The notes beneath the pieces were generated by a model. It did no database searches, had not been told where the DNA came from, and saw only the letters and a program-made list of their open reading frames with translations. DNA of 12,436 nucleotides from Aquificota bacterium (GTDB taxonomy: Bacteria; Aquificota; Aquificia; Aquificales; Hydrogenothermaceae), in contig JAADDV010000153.1 in assembly GCA_013153795.1 (NCBI GenBank), positions 1 through 12,436 on the forward strand. Direction: 5' to 3'. Position 1 is the first letter of the stretch, and the number at the start of each line of letters is the position of its first letter. The position numbers and the translations under genes are program-made. This document shows positions 1 through 6,624 of this stretch, piece after piece.

Positions 1-1742
1 ACAGCAGTTTTCCACTTTTCTTTTTTATACTCTTCAAGTTCTTTTGCCAGTGTTTCATACTTTTCTTTTTCTTTTGATAATGTTTCTTTTATAGAAAGAA
101 GCTCTTGATGTTCTTTTTCATATCTAGTTTTGTATTCTTCTAAAGCTTCTATAGCTTTGTTTAGCTCTAACGAGGCTTCACTTAAGTAATGTTTTGCATC
201 TTCCAAGATTTCTTTATCAAAGCCAAGTTTCTCAGCAATATAAAATGCCATACTTTGTCCTACTGAGTGGTAATGGATTGTGTATGTAGGGGATAATGTT
301 TTTTTATCAAAACCAACAGAAGCAACTTCAAAATAATCATCTGATAAAGCAAACATCTTGATCTGTCTAAAATGAGTTGTGGCAATAACATAAGCCTGTT
401 TTTCCTTTAGTTTTTTTAAGATGCCTATTCCTATCGCTGCTCCTTCGTCTGGGTCTGTTCCAGGAATAAGCTCGTCTAGTAGAACAAGACTATTATTTGA
501 TACATGGTTTAAAATCTCTTTTATATTCTCTATATGAGCTGAATATGTAGACAGGTTTTCCTCAATACTCTGCATATCTCCAATATCAACAAAAATGCCA
601 TCAAAAACAGGAATTTTGCTTTCTTCTGAAACAGGTATTGGAATTCCAGACTGAAACATAAAAGATAAAAGACCTGCTGTTTTTAAGAATACTGTTTTTC
701 CTCCAGTATTCGGACCAGTAATAACAAGGCCTTTTTTATCTTTATTTAGTCTTATGTCCAGTGGCTTAAACTGTTTATTTCCTAGTAAAAACAGAGGATG
801 TTTTGCCTGAATAAGCTCCAAATCTTCTGATATTTCTGGAAAAGTGCAGTTATAATCCTTGGCAAACTTTGCTTTTGTATATAGATAATCAAAATATATA
901 ATAGCGTTAAAGGTTTTTCTAAGCTGGAGAACTTTTTTTCTGAGAATATCTGTTAAAAATTTTAGAATTTTTCTTATTTCTATATGCTCTCTGATTTTCA
1001 AATCTGAAAGTTTATTATTCAGCTCAACAACATTTACAGGTTCAAGGTATATAGTCTGACCGGAGGCAGACCTGTCATGGATTATTCCTTTTAGTTTTGA
1101 GCTAAAATTTTGTTTTACAGGTATTACATATCTTCCTTTTCTTACTGTTACAATTTTTTCCTGTATAACATCACTGTATTTAAAGCTGTTTACCATATTT
1201 TCAAGAATATCTATTATCTTATGCTCTACTTCCTTTATACTTTCTCTTATATGTCTTAAATCTCTACTTGCAGAATCTTTTACCATTCCAGATTGGTCTA
1301 TACTGTCGTTTATAATCTTTTCTGTTTCCCTTGATGAGTATAAATCTTTATAAAGAGGCTGAAGAAACTCTTTTTCTTTTATCTCTTCTGTTAAAAAGTT
1401 TTTTATCTGTCTGGATACTAAAAGGATAGAGCTGATATTTAAAAGGTCTAATGGGGATAAAACACTTTCTTCAATAGCTAAAAGATTTAAAGCTTCTGTT
1501 ATATCAGGGTATTCATTTAAAGGAAAATAACCTTCTTTTAATACAATCTGTAAAAACTGGTCTGTTTCTTTTTTTAGCTTTTGGACTTTTTCTATATCAG
1601 AAGATGGCCTTGTTTTTAAAATAAGTTCTTTTGTTTTTTCATTTGGAGTGTATTTTGTTAGTTTTTCTAATAGTTTGTCATACTCTAAAAGCTGAAGATA
1701 TTTTTCTTTAAAAGAATCTTGCTTTTTCTTTTCTTTAATCAA
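1..1742 (-). CDS. mutS2: MutS2 family ATPase, 3' end cut by window
   Basis: This is a MutS-like DNA-structure-binding ATPase of the MutS2 branch, which lacks the mismatch-recognition domain and acts on branched DNA or stalled ribosomes depending on the species. I translated about 580 codons by hand. The order is a helical core (about 1-320), a Walker A GPNTGGKT at residues 343-350, a Walker B ending LLDEL with Asp423-Glu424, and an ATTHF switch-histidine segment, followed by a Lys/Glu-rich coiled coil that runs off the window edge. The family is usually about 750-800 residues, so the C-terminal Smr nuclease domain should lie beyond position 1. The start is TTG: it follows AGGAGGGA at 1755-1762, and the next in-frame ATG lies far inside the core. 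The spacing of about 13 nt is long. The signature after Walker B reads DELIPGTDPDEG rather than the usual DELGAGTDPxEG. Identity is secure; the start is less so. Confidence 0.93.
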   Translation of the reverse strand, partial: MIKEKKKQDSFKEKYLQLLEYDKLLEKLTKYTPNEKTKELILKTRPSSDIEKVQKLKKETDQFLQIVLKEGYFPLNEYPDITEALNLLAIEESVLSPLDLLNISSILLVSRQIKNFLTEEIKEKEFLQPLYKDLYSSRETEKIINDSIDQSGMVKDSASRDLRHIRESIKEVEHKIIDILENMVNSFKYSDVIQEKIVTVRKGRYVIPVKQNFSSKLKGIIHDRSASGQTIYLEPVNVVELNNKLSDLKIREHIEIRKILKFLTDILRKKVLQLRKTFNAIIYFDYLYTKAKFAKDYNCTFPEISEDLELIQAKHPLFLLGNKQFKPLDIRLNKDKKGLVITGPNTGGKTVFLKTAGLLSFMFQSGIPIPVSEESKIPVFDGIFVDIGDMQSIEENLSTYSAHIENIKEILNHVSNNSLVLLDELIPGTDPDEGAAIGIGILKKLKEKQAYVIATTHFRQIKMFALSDDYFEVASVGFDKKTLSPTYTIHYHSVGQSMAFYIAEKLGFDKEILEDAKHYLSEASLELNKAIEALEEYKTRYEKEHQELLSIKETLSKEKEKYETLAKELEEYKKEKWKTA

Positions 1743-1779
1743 TGTAAATAAAAATCCCTCCTTTTTGTTTTACAGGAAA

Positions 1780-1805
1780 ATTATAGCAGGATAGGATTTT
1801 GTCAA
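1780..1805 (-). promoter_or_regulatory. Candidate mutS2 promoter with extended -10
   Basis: On the minus strand a perfect TATAAT (1780-1785) is preceded by TG one base upstream, giving the extended -10 TGCTATAAT. A perfect TTGACA lies at 1800-1805, but the spacer is only 14 bp. The extended -10 may therefore carry most of the recognition. The predicted transcript would start about 30 bases before the mutS2 start codon. It lies just downstream of the ahcY terminator, so mutS2 is probably transcribed on its own. Confidence 0.55.
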
Positions 1806-1818
1806 TAATAAAAGAAAA

Positions 1819-1838
1819 TGCCTGCTTATAAGCAGGCA
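1819..1838 (-). terminator. Rho-independent terminator of ahcY
   Basis: A perfect 20-bp palindrome forms an 8-bp stem TGCCTGCT/AGCAGGCA with a TATA loop. It begins 14 nt after the ahcY stop codon. On the minus strand it is followed by TTTTCTTTTATT, a good U-tract. The hairpin separates ahcY from mutS2. Confidence 0.85.
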
Positions 1839-1852
1839 TAAAAACTTAACAT

Positions 1853-3109
1853 TTATGTTCCATGTTCCCAGCTTGAAAGATATTTTTCTTGTTCAGGAGT
1901 AAGTTTATCTATTTGAATATTTAGAGCATTTAGTTTTAATTTAGCTACTTCAAAATCAAGTTCATCAGGGACTTTATAAACTTTAGGCTCAAGTTTATCA
2001 TGATTCTTTACAAGATATTCTGCAGATAAAGCTTGATTTGCAAAAGACATATCCATAACAGCTGCTGGATGTCCTTCTGCGGCTGCTAAGTTTACAAGCC
2101 TTCCTTCTGCAAGAATATAAATTTTTCTACCATCTGGTAATGTATACTCATCAACATACTCTCTTATTCTTCTTTTTGAAACAGCCATTTCTTCTAAAGC
2201 TTTTATATTTATTTCAACATCAAAATGTCCTGCATTTGAAACAATACATCCATCTTTCATTACTTCAAAATGATGTTTATCTACAACATTTATATTTCCT
2301 GTTACTGTAACAATAAAATCAGCAATTTTTGCAGCTTCTTTCATTGGCATAACTCTATATCCATCCATTCTTGCTTCCAAAGCTTTTAAAGGGTCTACTT
2401 CAGTTACTACAACCTCAGCACCCATTCCTTTAGCTCTCATTGCTACACCTTTTCCACACCAACCATATCCAGCTACAACAAACACAGAACCAGCAAGAAG
2501 CCTGTTGGTAGCTCTAAGAATACCATCTATTGTTGATTGTCCTGTTCCATATCTATTATCAAAAAGATGTTTTGTATATGCATCATTAACAGCTATTATA
2601 GGAAACTTTAAAACACCTTCTTTTTCCATAGCTTTAAAACGTATAACTCCTGTTGTTGTTTCCTCTGTTCCTCCTAAAACATTTGAGATTAAGTCCTGTC
2701 TTTCTTTGTGAAGAGTAGATATAAGGTCTCCTCCATCATCCATAACAATATTTGGTTTTTTGTCTAAAACAGCATAAAGATGTTTATAGTAAGTTTCTCT
2801 GTCCTCTCCATGAATGGCAAAGGTTGGAATACCATATTCTTTTACTAAAGCTGCTGCAACATCATCTTGAGTGGATAATGGATTTGAAGCTGTTAAATAT
2901 ACTTCAGCTCCTCCTTTTTTTAAAGTAATCATAAGATTAGCAGTTTCTGTTGTTACATGAAGACATGCAGCAATACGAATATTTTTTAAAGGCTTTTCTT
3001 TCTCAAATCTTTCTCTTATTTGTCTTAAAACAGGCATATCTCTTTCTGCCCATTCTATTCTGAGCTTTCCTTTTTCAGCTAAAGATAAATCTTTTACATC
3101 ATATTCCAT
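1853..3109 (-). CDS. ahcY: S-adenosylhomocysteinase, short form
   Basis: This cytoplasmic, NAD-dependent hydrolase splits S-adenosylhomocysteine into adenosine and homocysteine and so relieves product inhibition of methyltransferases. At 418 residues it is the short archaeal/thermophile form; many bacterial and eukaryotic enzymes are 430-470. Visible landmarks are CLHVTTETA (His51), MDDGGDL (Asp124), GTEETTTG (Glu149-150), NDAYTKHLFDN (Lys180, Asp184), the Rossmann GYGWCGKG (215-222), NAGHFD (His295) and the C-terminal GRLVNLAAAEGHP. It ends in SSWEHGT, not the KPxxYRY tail of the long form. The ATG start has AGGAGG at 3116-3121, 6 nt upstream. Transcription probably starts at the extended -10 in 3150-3158 and stops at the hairpin in 1819-1838. 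Some short-form relatives (methanogens) prefer S-inosylhomocysteine, so the substrate is inferred from the family and not certain. Confidence 0.95.
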   Translation of the reverse strand: MEYDVKDLSLAEKGKLRIEWAERDMPVLRQIRERFEKEKPLKNIRIAACLHVTTETANLMITLKKGGAEVYLTASNPLSTQDDVAAALVKEYGIPTFAIHGEDRETYYKHLYAVLDKKPNIVMDDGGDLISTLHKERQDLISNVLGGTEETTTGVIRFKAMEKEGVLKFPIIAVNDAYTKHLFDNRYGTGQSTIDGILRATNRLLAGSVFVVAGYGWCGKGVAMRAKGMGAEVVVTEVDPLKALEARMDGYRVMPMKEAAKIADFIVTVTGNINVVDKHHFEVMKDGCIVSNAGHFDVEINIKALEEMAVSKRRIREYVDEYTLPDGRKIYILAEGRLVNLAAAEGHPAAVMDMSFANQALSAEYLVKNHDKLEPKVYKVPDELDFEVAKLKLNALNIQIDKLTPEQEKYLSSWEHGT

Positions 3110-3149
3110 ATAAAACCTCCTAATACTAAAATTGTTAAAAATTTTTTCA

Positions 3150-3158
3150 ATTATAACA
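3150..3158 (-). promoter_or_regulatory. Candidate ahcY promoter (extended -10)
   Basis: The minus strand reads TGTTATAAT, a TGn-extended consensus -10, about 41 bases before the ahcY ATG. No good -35 sits at the right distance, as is usual for extended -10 promoters. The 154-bp divergent spacer (3110-3263) is very AT-rich and too poor in G+C for a structured SAH riboswitch. For the plus-strand gene, TTGACT at 3191-3196 could be a -35, but I find no convincing -10 to pair with it. Confidence 0.5.
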
Positions 3159-3263
3159 CTTATATTTTTTCTAAAAGTTTTTGCTATTATTTGACTTAAA
3201 AATTTTTTTGTTTCAATCTTATTTACGAAAATTTAAGACATTAAAATTTTATTGGAGGGTGTG

Positions 3264-4292
3264 ATGAATATTGCTGTCATATCTTTTGACCAAGATTTTA
3301 TTAATCAGATTAAAAGAGAATTTCCTAATGAGAAAATTAGAGGCTATATAGACAGTTTGAGTATGCTTAAAGAGTTGTCTGAGTTTAATCCTGATATTAT
3401 TATCTATGATGCTTCTTCAGGAGAATTTGCAATTGACGATTTAAAGTTTCTTTTAACAAGAGAAAAAGTAGAAAAGAAAAAATTTAGAATTTTACTTTCA
3501 AAAGAGCAACCTGTTGATATTGATAGTTTTCCAGAAGTTGAAGACATTATTTATTATACAAAAGAGACAGATATACCAAAACTTGTATCTGATATACGTG
3601 CTGAGTTAGGAGATGATTCTAGGTCTTTGGAAGCTGATTTAGGAGAGAGTGTCCTTTCTCCAGATGCTATGGAAAGTTTTTTAGAGCCAACAGTTTTTGA
3701 GGAAACTATACATGAAACAAAAGAAAATCCTGTTGAACATTTAGGAGAGTTTTCTATTTCTGAAGAAGAAGAAAAAGAAATAAAAGAAAGTTTAGAATTT
3801 TTAGAAGAGCATAAACCTGAAACAGAAACAAAAAAAGAGGAAGTATTAGACAACTTCTTATCTTTTTCGGAAGAAGTCTCTCAAGAAAAATCTAGTATTT
3901 CAAATGAAAATCTTTCTATAAAAGGCTTTTCAGAAGAAAATAAAAAAATATCCTCTTCTTTCCAGAAAGTTAGAATAGAATTTGATATATCTGTTGATGA
4001 CATTAAAGATATTATTGTTGAAAAAGCAGCCCAAGAACTAGCAAAAGATATTTTAAAGTCTTCAGAAATGGAAGAACTTGTAAATAGTGTTCAAAAAGAT
4101 TTTATAGAAAAAGTAGAAGAAGAGTTAGAAAATATAAAATCTGAACTAAAAGCTGAGTTAAAAGAAAAATTAATGAAATCTATAGAAACAGAATTAAAAG
4201 ATTCTTTAGTAGAAAGTATAAAGGAGGATGTAGCTCAACTTACATCTCAGATAGTAAAAGAAAGACTTCAACAGCTTTTTGGTGGAAAATAG
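3264..4292 (+). CDS. Receiver-like protein with coiled-coil tail
   Basis: I do not recognise this 342-residue protein as a named family. Residues 1-112 look like a response-regulator receiver fold: alternating hydrophobic strands, an Asp9/Asp11 cluster after strand 1, Asp49 at the end of IIIYD, Ser79 after RILLS and Lys100 after IIYYT. The 30-residue step from Asp49 to Ser79 and the 21-residue step to Lys100 match receiver geometry, though the usual DD and KP motifs are absent. Residues 113-235 are a Glu/Ser-rich, probably disordered linker. Residues 238-342 are highly charged amphipathic helix, likely coiled coil. There is no output domain, signal peptide or membrane segment. I chose ATG at 3264 because GGAGGG (3254-3259) lies 4 nt before it; a TTG start at 3252 would place the ribosome site inside the gene. 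glmS follows after 64 bp. Signalling or scaffold role is inference only. Confidence 0.85.
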   Translation: MNIAVISFDQDFINQIKREFPNEKIRGYIDSLSMLKELSEFNPDIIIYDASSGEFAIDDLKFLLTREKVEKKKFRILLSKEQPVDIDSFPEVEDIIYYTKETDIPKLVSDIRAELGDDSRSLEADLGESVLSPDAMESFLEPTVFEETIHETKENPVEHLGEFSISEEEEKEIKESLEFLEEHKPETETKKEEVLDNFLSFSEEVSQEKSSISNENLSIKGFSEENKKISSSFQKVRIEFDISVDDIKDIIVEKAAQELAKDILKSSEMEELVNSVQKDFIEKVEEELENIKSELKAELKEKLMKSIETELKDSLVESIKEDVAQLTSQIVKERLQQLFGGK

Positions 4293-4315
4293 TGTTTTAT
4301 TAAAAATCAAAATTA

Positions 4316-4321
4316 TATAAT
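4316..4321 (+). promoter_or_regulatory. Possible -10 for glmS
   Basis: A perfect TATAAT lies 35 bases before the glmS start, inside the 64-bp gap after the receiver-like gene. No recognisable -35 stands at 16-18 bp, so this could be chance in AT-rich DNA. If real, glmS has its own promoter in addition to read-through. The gap is far too short for a glmS ribozyme. Confidence 0.3.
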
Positions 4322-4356
4322 GTTTACTAAAAGTATTTGGAGGGGGCAGATAATCT

Positions 4357-6168
4357 ATGTGTGGAATTATTGGATATATAGGAAAAAGAAATGCTGTTCC
4401 AGTTCTTTTATATGGTCTTCAAAGGCTTGAATATAGAGGATATGACTCAGCAGGAATAGCTGTTGTTGACAATGAAAATGGAAAAATTCTTATAGAAAAG
4501 CAAGTAGGAAAAATAAAAGACCTTCAGGAACACCTCTGGGGAAGAAATATAAATGGTCATTTAGGTTTAGGGCATACCCGCTGGGCAACCCATGGTAGCC
4601 CAACAGTTGAAAATGCCCATCCACACATAAGTCAAGGTGGAAAGTTTGCCATTGTTCATAATGGGATTATTGAAAACTATATGGAACTAAAAAAATATCT
4701 TCAGGAAAAAGGTTATAAGTTTAAATCAGAAACAGATACAGAAGTGATAGCTCATCTTTTAGAGGATGAATATAACGGAAATCTTTTAGATACAGCACTA
4801 AAGGTTGCCAAAAAACTGGAAGGAGCATATGCAGTAGGAATTATTTCAACTGAAGAACCAGACAAAATTATTGCTATCAAAAAAGGAAGCCCTCTTATTA
4901 TAGGTCTAGGAAAAGAGGAAAACTTTATAGCTTCAGATATTCCTGCTGTTTTAGAGTATACAAAGGATTTTATTGTCCTTGAAGATGGAGAAGTAGCTCT
5001 TATAACAGAAGATAATGTTGAAGTTTACAATCTAGAAGGGCAAAAAGTCCAAAAAAAGCCTCTTCATGTAACGTGGGACGTTTCTGTTGCTGAAAAAGGT
5101 GGATACAAACACTTTATGCAGAAAGAGATTCACGAACAGCCAAGGACAATAGGAGATACACTGGCAGGATTTTCTTCCTCTAAAAATGAAGAGCTTTTTG
5201 ATATGTTAAAGGATATAAACAGGCTTTATATAATTGCCTGTGGAACATCTTTTCATGCAGGGCTTGTAGGAAAGTTCTGGATTGAAAAATTTGCAAGAAT
5301 ACCAGTAGAAGTGGACTACGCTTCTGAATATAGATACAGAGACAGAATAATAGATGAAAAAACTGCAGTCCTTGGAATAAGCCAATCAGGAGAAACAGCA
5401 GACACAAGATTTGCTCTTTTAGATGCAAAAAAAGAAGGTGCAAAAACAATTGGTCTTGTGAATGTTGTAGGAAGCTCTCTTTCAAGGGAAAGTGATTATG
5501 TTCTTTATACATACTGCGGACCAGAAATAGGTGTTGCAGCAACAAAAACATTTACAGCCCAGCTTGTAACACTTCTTTTATTTGCTTTAGAAGCAGGTTT
5601 AAAAAGAGAAACAATATCAAAAGAAGAGTATGACAAAATCCATGAAGCTCTTCTTCATATCCCTTCAAAAGTTGAGGAAATATTAAAAAAAGATGATGAA
5701 ATCAAAGATATTGCATACAAATATATGAATGCAACAGATTTTCTTTTCTTAGGAAGAAATATAAACTATCCAATTGCTTTAGAAGGAGCTTTAAAGTTAA
5801 AAGAAATATCTTATATTCATGCAGAAGGATATCCAGCAGGAGAAATGAAACACGGTCCCATTGCTTTAATAGATGAGAAACTTCCTGTTGTCTCTGTGAT
5901 TCCTAAAGACAGATTTTATGAGAAAATGTTTTCAAATGTCCAAGAAGTGAAAGCAAGAAAAGGAAAAGTTATATCTGTTGCAACACAAGACGATGAAAAA
6001 ATAAAAGAATTATCAGAAGATGTTATCTATATTCCACAAACAGAAGACATTCTTTATCCAATTTTAACGGTAATTCCTCTACAAATGCTTTCTTATCATA
6101 TAGCAACTCTTCTAGGAAAAGATGTAGACCAGCCTCGAAATCTTGCAAAAACAGTTACTGTAGAATAG
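4357..6168 (+). CDS. glmS: Glutamine-fructose-6-phosphate aminotransferase
   Basis: GlmS makes glucosamine-6-phosphate from fructose-6-phosphate and glutamine, the first committed step toward UDP-GlcNAc for peptidoglycan and lipopolysaccharide. The 603-residue length is normal. The N-terminal glutaminase domain (about 1-220) has Cys2 as nucleophile after Met removal (MCGIIGYIG), HTRWATHG at 73-80, HNGIIEN at 101-107 and SETDTEV near 127. Two SIS isomerase domains follow, with CGTSFHA, SQSGETADT, GVAATKTFT, EISYIHAEGYPAGEMKHGP and the family-typical C-terminus DQPRNLAKTVTVE that supplies the catalytic Lys. All key residues are present. The ATG start follows a strong GGAGGGGG at 4340-4347. The gene lies 64 bp after the receiver-like gene in the same direction, and its stop codon is part of the terminator hairpin. 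Confidence 0.98.
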   Translation: MCGIIGYIGKRNAVPVLLYGLQRLEYRGYDSAGIAVVDNENGKILIEKQVGKIKDLQEHLWGRNINGHLGLGHTRWATHGSPTVENAHPHISQGGKFAIVHNGIIENYMELKKYLQEKGYKFKSETDTEVIAHLLEDEYNGNLLDTALKVAKKLEGAYAVGIISTEEPDKIIAIKKGSPLIIGLGKEENFIASDIPAVLEYTKDFIVLEDGEVALITEDNVEVYNLEGQKVQKKPLHVTWDVSVAEKGGYKHFMQKEIHEQPRTIGDTLAGFSSSKNEELFDMLKDINRLYIIACGTSFHAGLVGKFWIEKFARIPVEVDYASEYRYRDRIIDEKTAVLGISQSGETADTRFALLDAKKEGAKTIGLVNVVGSSLSRESDYVLYTYCGPEIGVAATKTFTAQLVTLLLFALEAGLKRETISKEEYDKIHEALLHIPSKVEEILKKDDEIKDIAYKYMNATDFLFLGRNINYPIALEGALKLKEISYIHAEGYPAGEMKHGPIALIDEKLPVVSVIPKDRFYEKMFSNVQEVKARKGKVISVATQDDEKIKELSEDVIYIPQTEDILYPILTVIPLQMLSYHIATLLGKDVDQPRNLAKTVTVE

Positions 6169-6186
6169 GGAAATAGTTCCCTATTC
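6163..6186 (+). terminator. Rho-independent terminator containing glmS stop
   Basis: A perfect 10-bp stem GAATAGGGAA/TTCCCTATTC with loop ATAG is followed by CTTTTATTCTTTTT. The left arm begins at the last sense codon and includes the glmS TAG (6166-6168), so translation ends inside the hairpin. The opposite strand has no U-tract of similar quality next to the stem. Confidence 0.88.
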
Positions 6187-6624
6187 CTTTTATTCTTTTT
6201 AAAATTTATTTAAAATTTTGAAAAAGACCTATAGCTGTAGCAAGGTATATAAGTGCATAAACAACAGCTTGTTTGATTTATTTCTAAAAGAGGTTTTTCT
6301 TTATTTTGATATTTAAAATTTCTCTATATGCTGTTATATATTACTAGCTCTATTTCTTTTTTGTCTGTTGTATTTTTACAGAGATATCTATCCTAATCTC
6401 TACTAAATATATAAGGCACTTTTTAACATAGTTTTGCAAAAGGCTTAATAAAATCTTAATTTTTGCTCTCTTTACTTTCTTGATTTTTAACTTAAGTAAA
6501 TCTCATGTTTGAAGTTTCCTTATGTTTATATATTTGACAACTTTTTATTGATTTTTTTCCTATTGAGGAATTTATCGTTTAATTTTAGGATATTCTTCTT
6601 AAAACTTATACTATGGAGTATTAA
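6187..6624. other. 438-bp gap with no intact gene
   Basis: Stops are dense in all frames and base composition is even more AT-rich than the flanks. On the minus strand, 6206-6277 encodes a hydrophobic, protein-like tail (KQAVVYALIYLATAIGLF and a few more residues) ending in TAA. A neighbouring frame upstream (about 6278-6325) continues as NKEKPLLEI, as if one A had been gained. This may be the eroded 3' end of a small membrane-protein gene, but the evidence is thin. A plus-strand 22-codon hydrophobic frame at 6328-6396 has no ribosome site. TTGACA at 6534-6539 has no matching -10. I see no tRNA, no stable structured RNA and no repeat. Confidence 0.5.
6563..6591 (+). promoter_or_regulatory. 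Weak candidate promoter for pcrA
   Basis: TTGAGG (6563-6568), a 17-bp spacer and TAGGAT (6586-6591) together resemble a housekeeping sigma promoter with four matches in each box. The start would lie about 27 bases before the helicase ATG. The TTGACA at 6534-6539 is a better -35 but lacks a -10 at the right spacing. This is tentative. Confidence 0.3.

Noticed and set aside
3130..3152. Imperfect inverted repeat (AATTG...CAATT) in the ahcY leader
   Set aside because: Arms are only 5 bp of AT-rich sequence around A/T runs; not distinguishable from chance.
3252..3263. TTG start for the receiver-like protein
   Set aside because: It overlaps the GGAGGG that clearly serves the ATG at 3264.
3110..3263. 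SAH riboswitch upstream of ahcY
   Set aside because: The spacer is nearly all A and T with no GC-rich paired elements or pseudoknot.
4293..4356. glmS ribozyme upstream of glmS
   Set aside because: Only 64 AT-rich bases separate the genes, too short for the ribozyme core, and no matching pairing is visible.
5180..5551. 123-codon antisense frame inside glmS
   Set aside because: It is a low-complexity Leu/Phe/His-rich shadow of a fully conserved gene and has no ribosome site. The same reasoning applies to antisense frames in the receiver-like gene, pcrA, nadA and the coiled-coil gene, and to the plus-strand frames inside ahcY and the dehydrogenase.
6328..6396. 22-codon hydrophobic plus-strand ORF in the gap
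   Set aside because: No ribosome site or promoter, and open runs of this length are expected by chance.
6534..6539. Consensus TTGACA before pcrA as a -35
   Set aside because: No acceptable -10 lies 15-19 bp downstream, so it was not called as a promoter.
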